From Klebsiella oxytoca (GTDB taxonomy: Bacteria; Pseudomonadota; Gammaproteobacteria; Enterobacterales; Enterobacteriaceae), in assembly GCF_009707385.1 (NCBI RefSeq), contig NZ_CP046115.1, positions 5,270,001 to 5,334,000 on the forward strand: DNA of 64,000 nt, in the 5' to 3' direction. Made by a program: the position numbers and the translations under genes. Below, in pieces: positions 38,849-49,893 of this stretch. Under the pieces are notes generated by a model that was not told where the DNA came from, did no database searches, and was given only the letters and a program-made list of their open reading frames with translations. Position 1 is the first letter of the stretch. Each line of letters opens with the position of its first letter.

Positions 38849-39808
38849 TTATTTCATGGTCATAGCTTGTGCCAGCGAATGGCTGGCCAGAAAAGTGTTT
38901 AGCTGGTCGGGAAACGGCAGGGCCGTCATCGCGCCTTTTGCCGTCACCGCCATCGCACCGCAGGCGTTAGCATTGCCGATAGCCTCCGCCAGCAGGTCAT
39001 GAGACCAGCCGTTTGCGCGGGAAAGCGTGAACAGCAGGCCGCCAACAAAGGCATCGCCTGCTCCGGTGGTATCGACGACGTCAACGCGCGGAGCAGGAAA
39101 AAGGGACTCCCCCTCGGCGGTAATGAGCAGCGCGCCATCGGCACCCAGAGAAATAATGGTGGTCTCACAGCCAAGATCGCGCAGGTAATAACGCGCATCC
39201 TGCCAGCGGCTGGCGCCGCTCAGCTGACACAGCTCATCTGCTGAGACTTTGCAGATAGAGGCAAGCGCGGCAGAGCGGGCTATCAGATCAGGGATCTCCG
39301 TCGCGTCGCGCCACATCTTGCTGCGTAAGTTGACGTCAAAAAGAACGTAGCCGCCGGCCTCACGCATGCGTCTCGCCCCTTCAAGGCACGCCTCGCGGGC
39401 GGGGCTGTCGGTGAGGCCTATCGAACTAAAGTAAAACCATTCGTGTTTTCTGAACGGCGGTAGATCCTGCGGCGAAACGTAGGTATCGGCTCCCGGATGC
39501 ACCAGATAGGTAAAGCTGCGCTCCCCGTCAGCCGTCAGATTGACGATCAGCACCGCGCTGGTCAGGCTCGCGTCCAGCCTTAGAAATGAGACATCTACGC
39601 CATTGTCCTGGAATACCTGGCGCAGAAAACGCCCGGCATCATCGTCGCCAAGACAGCCGATAAAACCGCATTCTCCGCCCAGCCTGGCCACGCACACTCC
39701 CACGTTGGCCGATGCTCCACCGGGACATTTCAGGTAGCTATTTTGTTTTTCCGGCACCAGGTCAACGGAAGCGTCACCGATAACCCAAACTTTATTAATG
39801 GTGTCCAT
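38849..39808 (-). CDS. PfkB-family sugar/nucleoside kinase (fructokinase-like)
   Basis: 319 aa from the ATG at 39808; the longer frame to 39856 runs into the transporter gene. Motifs are CPGGASANVGVCVARLG near the N-terminus and the catalytic DTTGAGDAFVGG. Close in pattern to ScrK fructokinases and aminoimidazole riboside kinases. Expected to phosphorylate the sugar released by the neighbouring hydrolase. Its start is 10 bp after the transporter stop. Confidence 0.87.
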   Translation of the reverse strand: MDTINKVWVIGDASVDLVPEKQNSYLKCPGGASANVGVCVARLGGECGFIGCLGDDDAGRFLRQVFQDNGVDVSFLRLDASLTSAVLIVNLTADGERSFTYLVHPGADTYVSPQDLPPFRKHEWFYFSSIGLTDSPAREACLEGARRMREAGGYVLFDVNLRSKMWRDATEIPDLIARSAALASICKVSADELCQLSGASRWQDARYYLRDLGCETTIISLGADGALLITAEGESLFPAPRVDVVDTTGAGDAFVGGLLFTLSRANGWSHDLLAEAIGNANACGAMAVTAKGAMTALPFPDQLNTFLASHSLAQAMTMK

Positions 39809-39818
39809 TTGCGCCTCC

Positions 39819-41153
39819 TTATGCCTTTTTCTGCGCAAGGGCGAGCTGAATATCACGGTAATACTCGTTATTAATCAGATATTTTTTCATTAGCAGCCCC
39901 ACCGCAAGGTGGAACAGGGCAGGAATGAGCGTCATCATCAGCGCAATGCCGGTGAGAGAACGTGCGCTCTGTTCAACATCGGCCTGATAGCCAAAGTGAC
40001 TCAGCAGAAATCCAAGAATGCCTCCCGCGATGCCCATACCAAACTTCTGGAAGAAGAGGATGCCGCCAAACGCGAGTCCGGAAACGCGCAGCCCGGTTTT
40101 CTTTTCTCCGTAATCTACCGCTTCAGCGATAGAAGACCAGAACACCGGCATTTGCATATCGCAGAAGAAATTAATAAGAAAATAGAACGCAAACGCCAGG
40201 ACAAGGTTTTCACGCCCGACGGAGAAATACATCAGCGCGCTCAGGATAAAAGTAATAATCTGGGTGTAGCGGAACATCTTAATTTTATCCCAGAACTTGG
40301 TTATCCATGTGGTGGCGATCATCGCCAGAATAGAAGCGATGACGCCGGTGGTCAGGAAGGGTGAAATCAGGCTATCGCCACCGTTCAGATAATACTTAGC
40401 ATAATAAGCCGCGACGGAACCGCGAATAACATAACCGCACATCAACAGTAAAATAACAACGCCGAGAATAATCCACTGATCGTTACGTAACAGATACTTA
40501 AACTGCTTCCCCACCGAGAGCGAGGTAATTTCTGGCTCGCTGCGTTCACGCGTGGTGAGAAAACAGAAGATAAACAACACGGCGCCCATCGCGCCCATCA
40601 GACCCATTGAAAACTGGTAGCCCAGCGCCTTGTTGCCCTGCCCCAACCAGACGGCGAGCATCGGCACAACGATAGTCACCAGAAAAGCGGCAATCTTAGT
40701 CATCACAAAGCGATAGCCGTTTGCGCTTAAGCGCTCGACGGGGTCGCTGGTGATTACGCCAATCATCGAAATATAAGGAATGGTTATCGCGGTATAGACC
40801 AGGGTCATCAGAATATAGGTGCCATAGGCCCATGCCAGCTTGGCCATATAAGCCATATCAGGCGTGATAAACATCAAATAAACGGCGAAGCCAAAAGGGA
40901 TTGCAAACCACAGCAGCCACGGGCGATAACGTCCCCAGCGCGTATTCAGCTTATCGGTAAGAACGCCCATGGCCGGATCGATAATCGCATCGATCATCCG
41001 CACAACCACGAACAGTACGCCAACATCAGCGGCGCTCAGGCCGTAGATATCGGTATAGAAATAGGCGAGCAGCAGCTGCATGGCGATAATCACAACGTTT
41101 ATCGCCATGTCCCCTGCGCCGAAGCCGATCTTTTCCACAATAGAAAGTTTCAT
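39819..41153 (-). CDS. GPH-family (MFS) glycoside transporter
   Basis: 444 aa, twelve membrane helices. The family starts EKIGFGAGDMAINVV and has the cation-site region IDAIIDPAMGVLTDKLNTRWGRYRPW and EAVDYGEKKTGLRVSGL, as in MelB, UidB and YicJ. Imports a glycoside or nucleoside by H+ or Na+ symport. It is the first gene of the five-gene minus-strand cluster and lies directly downstream of the palindromic operator. Confidence 0.9.
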   Translation of the reverse strand: MKLSIVEKIGFGAGDMAINVVIIAMQLLLAYFYTDIYGLSAADVGVLFVVVRMIDAIIDPAMGVLTDKLNTRWGRYRPWLLWFAIPFGFAVYLMFITPDMAYMAKLAWAYGTYILMTLVYTAITIPYISMIGVITSDPVERLSANGYRFVMTKIAAFLVTIVVPMLAVWLGQGNKALGYQFSMGLMGAMGAVLFIFCFLTTRERSEPEITSLSVGKQFKYLLRNDQWIILGVVILLLMCGYVIRGSVAAYYAKYYLNGGDSLISPFLTTGVIASILAMIATTWITKFWDKIKMFRYTQIITFILSALMYFSVGRENLVLAFAFYFLINFFCDMQMPVFWSSIAEAVDYGEKKTGLRVSGLAFGGILFFQKFGMGIAGGILGFLLSHFGYQADVEQSARSLTGIALMMTLIPALFHLAVGLLMKKYLINNEYYRDIQLALAQKKA

Positions 41154-41290
41154 GTTGATATTCCTTTACGCTTAACAGCGCAAATAGGGTGAACAATTAA
41201 TGATGTCACTACATGAAATAAAAACGTTTTTATATATAAGCCGCCGCCAGAAAATTTATGGAGGCGATGAAGAGAGTGTAACGACTGACA

Positions 41291-41322
41291 AAAAGATATA
41301 AAGGTATACCTTTATATCTTTT
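41291..41322. promoter_or_regulatory. Perfect 32-bp palindrome, probable GntR operator
   Basis: Half-site aaaagatataaaggta followed by its exact reverse complement; centre GGTATACC. It lies 138 bp upstream of the transporter ATG and overlaps a plausible promoter on the minus strand (TTTATA, 16 bp, TACACT). HutC-type GntR regulators bind short palindromes of this kind. Assignment to the cluster's own regulator is inferred. Confidence 0.7.
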
Positions 41323-41418
41323 GATCGGTTTCACATATTTTTTTGTACGCAACCCGGTCCCGGCTTTAAACCGGGATAAGAATCAATAAGATAATAAATG
41401 GGAGGCGCGTGTAGAAAA

Positions 41419-42180
41419 TTAACGGGATGCCAGAATGGCGCAGCTATGGTCCTGAATCTCTTCCGCCGATGCCCGATTGAGGGTCAGCAGGTTACGCTCG
41501 GTCGCCAGCAGCACCAACGAGCCATCGCTCTGCTTCGCCATCGCCAGCGCAAAACGACCCATATGCTCGCGCGCTTCCGGCACCTCTTCAGCGAGCATCA
41601 GGAACGGGCTGCGCTGCGCCAGCTCCGTTTCGGTTACGCGGCGGGCCAGATATTCGTGGCCCATGAGCCCACCGGGCAGCGGCAACCAGCGGCTGCTGAT
41701 GGCGGCGGCTTCGTTATCCAGCTGCTTACGAACATCGGGCCGCAGGCAGGAGATATGAATATGGAAATGATTTTGCGTGCGTCCGCTGCGCGAGTTGATG
41801 GCCAGCGAGACCGCGTCATCCGCCACGGTGGAGCCATGCTGCTGGCTCATGATGGCGCGCCCCTGCCAGGCCTGCCAGAAGAAGTCAGGCGTCTGAGGCT
41901 CCAGCAGCAGCGGGCTTTCGGTACCGTTAATGCGGTAAGTCGGCATCAGCAGATACTGCAGCGGACCATTGCGGTCTTTAAACAGCACATAGCCGCCCTT
42001 AAGGTTCACTTCCGCACAGGGCGCGGGATTGTGATTCTGCTGTTGATTGGGAACGCACTGTTGCAGAACAATTTTACGCAACGCGTCGCGGTTGCCGGAA
42101 TGAAGCCAGTAGTAGCCGCCGGCGATCGCCGCCACAGCCGCCACCAGCAGCGCTAATAAAAGGTATTGTACTCTTCGCAT
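41419..42180 (-). CDS. cdh: CDP-diacylglycerol pyrophosphatase
   Basis: 253 aa. An N-terminal membrane anchor ([20 protein letters not shown]) leads to the HIT-like catalytic domain with HFHIHISC. It hydrolyses CDP-diacylglycerol to phosphatidate and CMP at the inner membrane. In E. coli it adjoins tpiA and sbp; here sbp is still next to it but tpiA is 6 kb away behind the inserted cluster. Confidence 0.94.
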   Translation of the reverse strand: MRRVQYLLLALLVAAVAAIAGGYYWLHSGNRDALRKIVLQQCVPNQQQNHNPAPCAEVNLKGGYVLFKDRNGPLQYLLMPTYRINGTESPLLLEPQTPDFFWQAWQGRAIMSQQHGSTVADDAVSLAINSRSGRTQNHFHIHISCLRPDVRKQLDNEAAAISSRWLPLPGGLMGHEYLARRVTETELAQRSPFLMLAEEVPEAREHMGRFALAMAKQSDGSLVLLATERNLLTLNRASAEEIQDHSCAILASR

Positions 42181-42262
42181 TATTCCTTCCTGTCTCAGCC
42201 GGAAACGGAAGAGTAACGCAGTTTGATGACGAAATGAAAACAGGAAGAGGTACGGTGAGTTC

Positions 42263-42352
42263 CCCGGAGGCGGCGCTTAACGCGCCTTGTCCGGGCTACC
42301 AGTCCGCAGACGGCTGGAAACCTGTAGCCCCGCTCAGCGCAGCGCGAGCGGG
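42263..42352. repeat. REP/BIME-like pair
   Basis: Two palindromic units: 42263-42295 (cccggaggcggcgc ... gtccggg) and 42323-42352 (tagccccgctcagcgcagcg ... gcgggg). They lie between cdh and sbp and recur in the same two forms at 46620-46830, 54862-54950 and 55807-55906. Confidence 0.75.
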
Positions 42353-42369
42353 GATAAAGGAGAGGCGAT

Positions 42370-43359
42370 TTAACGCTGGTTAATCTGGTCGAAAGTTCCA
42401 CCGTTAGAGAAGTGCTCTTTCTGCGCCTTAGTCCAGCCGCCAAACACGTCATCGATGGTGAACAGCTTCAGTTTCGGGAACTCATCCGCGTATTTTTTCG
42501 CGATTTCAGGATCGCGCGGACGATAGAAGTTCTTCGCCGCAATCTCCTGGCCTTCCGGCGAGTAGAGATACTTCAGGTACGCTTCCGCGACCTGACGGGT
42601 CCCCTTTTTATCGACCACTTTATCAACCACGGAAACGGTCGGCTCGGCCAGAATTGATTCGCTCGGGGTCACGATTTCGAACTTATCTTTACCCAGCTCA
42701 TTGGTCGCCAGCAGGGCTTCGTTTTCCCAGGCGATCAGCACATCGCCAATTCCGCGTTCTACAAAGGTGTTGGTGGCGCCACGGGCGCCGGAATCCAGCA
42801 CTTCAACGTTCTTAAACAGCGCCTTCACGAACTCCTGGGCCTTGGCCTGGTCGCCGTTGTTCTGATGCAGAGCGTAGCCCCAGGCCGCCAGATAATTCCA
42901 GCGCGCGCCGCCAGAGCTTTTCGGGTTCGGGGTAATCACCGACACACCGGGTTTAACCAGATCATTCCAGTCATGAATCTGCTTCGGGTTGCCTTTGCGC
43001 ACGAGGAACACGATAGTTGAGGTATACGGCGCGGAGTTATCCGGCAGACGCTTCAGCCAGTTTTTGTCGATTCGGCCACGCTCGGCAATCGCATCGACGT
43101 CATAAGCCAGCGCCAGGGTGACCACATCGGCTTCAATGCCGTTGATTACCGAAGTCGCCTGTTTACCGGATCCGCCGTGTGACTGACGAATCACCACATT
43201 GTCGCCGGTTTCTTGCTTCCAGTGCGCGCTAAACGCTTTGTTGTACTGTTCGTACAGCTCGCGCGTCGGATCGTAAGAAACGTTTAATAGCTGAATGTCT
43301 TTTGCCAGAACGCTGGCGGATGCCAGCAACAGAGTTAACCCCACGCCCCACTTATTCAT
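42370..43359 (-). CDS. sbp: Periplasmic sulfate-binding protein
   Basis: 329 aa with signal peptide ([19 protein letters not shown], cleavage after residue 19). Mature protein begins [17 protein letters not shown]; the sulfate loop [12 protein letters not shown] and [19 protein letters not shown] are typical of Sbp/CysP. Delivers sulfate to the CysAWT ABC transporter. In E. coli the far neighbour is pfkA; here zapB follows, one of the new joints. Confidence 0.95.
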   Translation of the reverse strand: MNKWGVGLTLLLASASVLAKDIQLLNVSYDPTRELYEQYNKAFSAHWKQETGDNVVIRQSHGGSGKQATSVINGIEADVVTLALAYDVDAIAERGRIDKNWLKRLPDNSAPYTSTIVFLVRKGNPKQIHDWNDLVKPGVSVITPNPKSSGGARWNYLAAWGYALHQNNGDQAKAQEFVKALFKNVEVLDSGARGATNTFVERGIGDVLIAWENEALLATNELGKDKFEIVTPSESILAEPTVSVVDKVVDKKGTRQVAEAYLKYLYSPEGQEIAAKNFYRPRDPEIAKKYADEFPKLKLFTIDDVFGGWTKAQKEHFSNGGTFDQINQR

Positions 43360-43505
43360 CGCACCGCTCTCTTTAATGTCATGTTGTGATGGATTAAGCG
43401 TGCCAGAAAGCGAACCAATGATTAAAGAATAAAAAAAGATTGGCTATAACTTGTGAGTATATATAACGGGGGGAGTTTGCCCCCTCCCGGAAGGGAGAGA
43501 GCGGG

Positions 43506-43837
<332 letters not shown>

Positions 43838-44078
43838 TTAACGAAAATTAGCGCACTACAGTGGTGATGTAGTCGATTGTATGAAGCCCCGCCGCCCCTG
43901 TCCAGCGACAACCCGCGTAGATTGCGGTTTGCAACACTTTTCAGCCTTTACCTGGTCCGTTCGCCGCTTTTACCCGGTACTTTTTCGTAATTGTTAATCC
44001 ACGCGTTAAAAAAATGAGCGGTGAAACGCTCCCGCAAATGACCAAAAACGCGTTTATTACGCGAAAACGCTCATTTTC

Positions 44079-44140
44079 TTGACGCAGTACACACATTTTA
44101 ATTTCGATATTTCTCGTTTTTGTTCGTTAACGATAAATTA
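44079..44140 (+). promoter_or_regulatory. glpFK control region with GlpR-type operator
   Basis: The tract from ttgacgcagtacacaca to ttaacgataaatt corresponds closely to the E. coli glpF promoter. TTGTTCGTTAACGATAAA (44120-44137) is a GlpR-like palindrome, preceded by a second half-match ATTTCGATATTTCTCG. Repression without glycerol-3-phosphate and CRP activation are expected by analogy. The rest of the 440-bp zapB-glpF gap holds no gene. Confidence 0.65.
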
Positions 44141-44219
44141 ACACTATGCCTACATGGCAGCGTGGTCGCCTGCGACCTTCACACATACAATAATCATCAT
44201 TACGCTTCAGGATTCGATT

Positions 44220-45071
44220 ATGAGCCAAACATCAACACTAAAAGGCCAGTGCATCGCAGAGTTCCTCGGTACCGGGTTGTTGATCTTTTTCGGCGTTGGG
44301 TGCGTCGCTGCGCTCAAGGTCGCGGGAGCCAGCTTCGGTCAATGGGAAATCAGCATTATCTGGGGCCTGGGCGTCGCTATGGCGATTTACCTGACCGCAG
44401 GGGTTTCCGGTGCGCACCTTAACCCGGCGGTTACCATAGCATTATGGCTGTTCGCCTGCTTCGACGGTCGTAAAGTTGTTCCTTTTATTATTGCGCAATT
44501 CGCTGGCGCCTTTTGCGCTGCGGCTTTAGTTTACGGGCTTTATTACAATCTTTTCTTCGATTTCGAACATACCCACAATATGGTGCGCGGTAGCGTCGAA
44601 AGTCTTGAGCTGGCAGGTATTTTCTCTACTTACCCGAACCCACATATCAATTTTGTGCAGGCCTTCGCGGTAGAAATGGTGATTACCGCTATCCTGATGG
44701 GCGTCATTCTGGCGCTGACCGACGATGGCAACGGTGTGCCGCGTGGCCCGCTGGCGCCGCTGCTGATTGGTCTACTGATCGCCGTTATCGGCGCATCTAT
44801 GGGCCCGCTGACCGGCTTTGCCATGAACCCGGCGCGTGATATCGGACCTAAAGCCTTTGCCTGGCTGGCAGGCTGGGGCGACGTCGCCTTTACCGGCGGC
44901 AAAGATATTCCTTATTTCCTGGTGCCGCTGTGTGCGCCAATCGTCGGTGCTGCGCTGGGCGCATTCTGCTACCGCAAGCTGATTGGCCGCCACCTGCCTT
45001 GCGACATCTGCGTTGTCGAAGAGAAAGAGGCGTCATCCCCCTCTTCGACGCAACACAAAGCTTCGCTGTAA
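44220..45071 (+). CDS. glpF: Glycerol facilitator, aquaglyceroporin
   Basis: 283 aa from the ATG at 44220 (MSQTSTLKGQ). The frame opens earlier but this start matches the E. coli protein. Two channel NPA motifs are present: HLNPAVTIAL and FAMNPARDIG, with six membrane helices. Passive glycerol uptake across the inner membrane. glpK follows after 21 bp. Confidence 0.96.
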   Translation: MSQTSTLKGQCIAEFLGTGLLIFFGVGCVAALKVAGASFGQWEISIIWGLGVAMAIYLTAGVSGAHLNPAVTIALWLFACFDGRKVVPFIIAQFAGAFCAAALVYGLYYNLFFDFEHTHNMVRGSVESLELAGIFSTYPNPHINFVQAFAVEMVITAILMGVILALTDDGNGVPRGPLAPLLIGLLIAVIGASMGPLTGFAMNPARDIGPKAFAWLAGWGDVAFTGGKDIPYFLVPLCAPIVGAALGAFCYRKLIGRHLPCDICVVEEKEASSPSSTQHKASL

Positions 45072-46604
<1,533 letters not shown>

Positions 46605-46619
46605 GATTGTGGAGGTATT

Positions 46620-46830
46620 CCCGGCTTGCGGCGTAAACGCCTTAGCCGGGCTACAGCCCGCAGACCGCACAACCCCGTAGCCCGGCGAAGCGCAGCGCAA
46701 GCCGGGGAGAAGCCGCGCCGATGCATGAATCCCGGGGTATCCCCGGGTTGCGGCGTACACGCCTTACCCGGGCGACAAAACCCCAAACAGCACGGACCTG
46801 TAGCCCCGATAAGCGCAGCGCCACCGGGGG
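46620..46830. repeat. BIME-like array of four REP units
   Basis: Alternating unit types: 46620-46653 and 46741-46772 (ccgg, ttgcggcgta, aacgcc) and 46677-46707 and 46800-46830 (tagcccggcgaagcgcagcg type). It fills the gap glpK/gltS, the right joint of the relocated block. Confidence 0.8.
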
Positions 46831-46861
46831 ATTTTCCGGAGATATGCACCGCCTCCGGTTT

Positions 46862-48067
46862 TTATGAGCCAAACACCGGCAGCAGCATATACAGTTTAAT
46901 CACCAGCGCGTTGACGATATCGATAAAGAATGCGCCCACCATCGGTACCACCAGAAACGCCATGTGCGACGGACCAAAACGGTCGGTAATCGCCTGCATA
47001 TTGGCGATCGCCGTTGGCGTCGCGCCAAGTCCGAAACCACAGTGTCCGGCGGCCAGCACCGCGGCATCGTAGTTTTTACCCATCATCCGGTAGGTCACAA
47101 ACACCGCATACAGCGCCATCGCTACCGTCTGCACAGCCAGAATCGCAATCATCGGCAGCGCCAGCGACGCCAGCTCCCACAGCTTCAGGCTCATCAGCGC
47201 CATCGCCAGGAACAGCGACAGGCTGACGTTACCCAGCACCGACACCGCGCGATCGAACACGCGATACAGCCCCAGCGCCGACAGACTGTTACTCAGGATC
47301 ACGCCGATAAACAGTACACAAACGAAGGTGGGCAGCTCGAACACGGTTCCCGCTAGCAGTTGCGCAACGACCTTACCTACGGTCAAACAGATAGCGATCA
47401 GCGCGATGCTCTCAATCAGCACCAGGGAAGTGATCATGCGCCCCATATCAGGCTTCTCAAACGCGGTGGGCGCGAGCTGATCGTCCGGCGTACCGTCCGG
47501 TGAAGAAGAGTGCTTAACCAGATAACGCGCCACTGGCCCGCCGATCAGGCCGCCAAGAACGAGACCGAAGGTTGCGCAAGCCATTGCCACTTCGGTGGCG
47601 TTGGCGAATCCATAACGCTCAACAAACAATTTGCTCCACGCCGCGCCGGTACCGTGGCCACCGGACAGGGTAATCGAACCGGCCAGCAGCCCCATCAGCG
47701 GATCGAGGCCCAGCAGCTTCGCCATGCCGATACCGAGGGCGTTTTGCAGCAGCAGCAGCCCCACCACCACAATCAGGAACGTCCCCACCACTTTTCCTCC
47801 GGAGCGCAGGCTGGCGAGGTTAGCGTTCAGGCCGATGGTGGCGAAGAATGCCAGCATCAGCGGATCTTTCAGGCTCATATCGAAATCAATTTCGATATCC
47901 ATGCTTTTCTTTAATACCAGCAGCGCCAGCGCCACCAGCAGGCCGCCCGCAACGGGCTCAGGAATGGTGTATTTCTTCAGGAAAGGGACGGTTTGAACGA
48001 GTTTTCTACCCAGTAGCAACACTAGAGTTGCGGCAACGAGCGTCGATAAGGTATCGAGATGAAACAT
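46862..48067 (-). CDS. gltS: Sodium/glutamate symporter
   Basis: 401 aa from the ATG at 48067 (AGGAG upstream), the E. coli length; an ATG at 48100 gives an implausible extension. Two inverted halves of about five helices each carry SGGHGTGAAW and the matching AAGHCGFGLGATPTAIANM. Na+-driven glutamate uptake. In E. coli it converges on recG; here on glpK. Confidence 0.96.
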   Translation of the reverse strand: MFHLDTLSTLVAATLVLLLGRKLVQTVPFLKKYTIPEPVAGGLLVALALLVLKKSMDIEIDFDMSLKDPLMLAFFATIGLNANLASLRSGGKVVGTFLIVVVGLLLLQNALGIGMAKLLGLDPLMGLLAGSITLSGGHGTGAAWSKLFVERYGFANATEVAMACATFGLVLGGLIGGPVARYLVKHSSSPDGTPDDQLAPTAFEKPDMGRMITSLVLIESIALIAICLTVGKVVAQLLAGTVFELPTFVCVLFIGVILSNSLSALGLYRVFDRAVSVLGNVSLSLFLAMALMSLKLWELASLALPMIAILAVQTVAMALYAVFVTYRMMGKNYDAAVLAAGHCGFGLGATPTAIANMQAITDRFGPSHMAFLVVPMVGAFFIDIVNALVIKLYMLLPVFGS

Positions 48068-48356
48068 AAAAAAAGAGCTCCTTATAGGCGCATGATCCAT
48101 TCACACGCGACGATATTTCCCGGTGTCGATTGCTTCTCATCATGAGTAATCGGGAAGGGATTTTAAGCAGAAGTGCGGAAAAAAGGACAGGAAAAGATAT
48201 TTTGTAGGGATATTGATGCGATCAAGCATACAAAATGTTAATAAATATTTGACGCTTATTCCCAGTATAAATATTTGTCGCCAAAGAGTGGCAAACGTTT
48301 GCTTTTGGTCTACAGTCCGATAAAATCCCCGCTTTGCCACCTTTGGGATTGTTGTG

Positions 48357-49748
48357 ATGTCCGTTAACACCGCAGAGTCAGAAAATGCGCAACCGGTTGC
48401 GCATAAGCAAACCAGCGAATTAATCTACCGCCTTGAAGACCGCCCGCCGCTACCGCAGACCTTGTTCGCCGCCTTCCAGCACCTGCTGGCGATGTTTGTC
48501 GCGGTCATCACCCCGGCGTTATTAATCTGCCAGGCGCTGGGCCTTCCGGCTCAGGATACGCAACATATCATCAGCATGTCTCTGTTCGCTTCCGGTGTGG
48601 CATCCATTATTCAAATCAAAGCCTGGGGTCCGGTCGGCTCAGGTCTGCTCTCAATTCAGGGCACCAGCTTTAACTTCGTCGCGCCGCTGATTATGGGCGG
48701 TACCGCGCTGAAAACCGGCGGTGCCGACGTCCCAACCATGATGGCCGCGCTGTTCGGCACCCTGATGCTGGCCAGCTGTACGGAGATGGTTCTCTCCCGC
48801 GTCCTGCATCTCGCCCGCCGCATTATTACTCCGCTGGTATCCGGCGTGGTGGTGATGATTATCGGCCTGTCGCTAATTCAGGTCGGCCTGACCTCTATCG
48901 GCGGCGGCTATGCGGCGATGGCTGACAACACCTTCGGCGCGCCGAAAAACTTGCTGTTGGCCGGTATCGTGCTGGGGCTGATTATTATCCTTAACCGTCA
49001 GCGCAATCCGTATCTGCGTATCGCTTCGCTGGTTATCGCCATGGCGGCCGGCTACCTGGCGGCATGGTTGCTGGATATGCTGCCGGCCAATACCGCCCCG
49101 ACGGAAAGCAGCCTGATAATGGTACCCACGCCGCTTTACTACGGACTGGGCATCGACTGGAACCTGCTGCTGCCGTTGATGCTGGTCTTTATGATTACCT
49201 CACTGGAAACTATCGGCGATATTACCGCCACCTCTGACGTCTCCGAGCAGCCGGTTTCCGGCCCGCTATATATGAAGCGTCTGAAGGGCGGCGTGCTGGC
49301 TAACGGCCTGAACTCATTTGTCTCGGCGGTATTCAACACCTTCCCGAACTCCTGCTTCGGCCAGAACAACGGCGTGATTCAGCTGACCGGCGTCGCCAGC
49401 CGCTATGTTGGTTTTATCGTGGCGCTGATGCTGATCGTGCTCGGCCTGTTCCCGGCGGTGAGCGGCTTCGTGCAGCATATTCCTGAGCCGGTGCTCGGCG
49501 GCGCGACGCTGGTGATGTTTGGCACCATCGCCGCTTCCGGCGTGCGCATTGTCTCCCGCGAGCCGCTGAACCGCCGCGCGATCCTGATTATCGCCCTGTC
49601 GCTGGCCGTTGGTCTTGGCGTTTCCCAGCAGCCGCTGATCCTGCAGTTCGCTCCTGACTGGCTGAAGAATCTGCTCTCCTCCGGTATCGCCGCTGGCGGT
49701 ATCACGGCGATTGTCCTGAATCTGATTTTCCCGCCAGAGAAAAACTGA
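48357..49748 (+). CDS. xanP: Xanthine:H+ symporter
   Basis: 463 aa from the ATG at 48357 (an in-frame GTG precedes it). NCS2/NAT family: 14 segments, with the [13 protein letters not shown] and Q-N-N signature [20 protein letters not shown]; almost identical to E. coli XanP (YicE). Divergent from gltS. Confidence 0.95.
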   Translation: MSVNTAESENAQPVAHKQTSELIYRLEDRPPLPQTLFAAFQHLLAMFVAVITPALLICQALGLPAQDTQHIISMSLFASGVASIIQIKAWGPVGSGLLSIQGTSFNFVAPLIMGGTALKTGGADVPTMMAALFGTLMLASCTEMVLSRVLHLARRIITPLVSGVVVMIIGLSLIQVGLTSIGGGYAAMADNTFGAPKNLLLAGIVLGLIIILNRQRNPYLRIASLVIAMAAGYLAAWLLDMLPANTAPTESSLIMVPTPLYYGLGIDWNLLLPLMLVFMITSLETIGDITATSDVSEQPVSGPLYMKRLKGGVLANGLNSFVSAVFNTFPNSCFGQNNGVIQLTGVASRYVGFIVALMLIVLGLFPAVSGFVQHIPEPVLGGATLVMFGTIAASGVRIVSREPLNRRAILIIALSLAVGLGVSQQPLILQFAPDWLKNLLSSGIAAGGITAIVLNLIFPPEKN

Positions 49749-49759
49749 TCGCCGCTTAC

Positions 49760-49787
49760 GCTCCGGCCGCACGATGCTGGCCGGAGC
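49760..49787 (+). terminator. Hairpin after xanP
   Basis: Perfect nine-bp stem GCTCCGGCC / GGCCGGAGC with a ten-base loop, 11 bp past the stop. No clear T run, so it may instead be an RNA-end-protecting hairpin. Confidence 0.5.
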
Positions 49788-49893
49788 ATCAGTCTCATCA
49801 ACCTCACATCATCTCATTACACAATTCCTGTCTTGAGGATTGCGCATAATTCGGGCATAACAGCCCTATGTGCCTCGCTCAGGATCGAAGACC

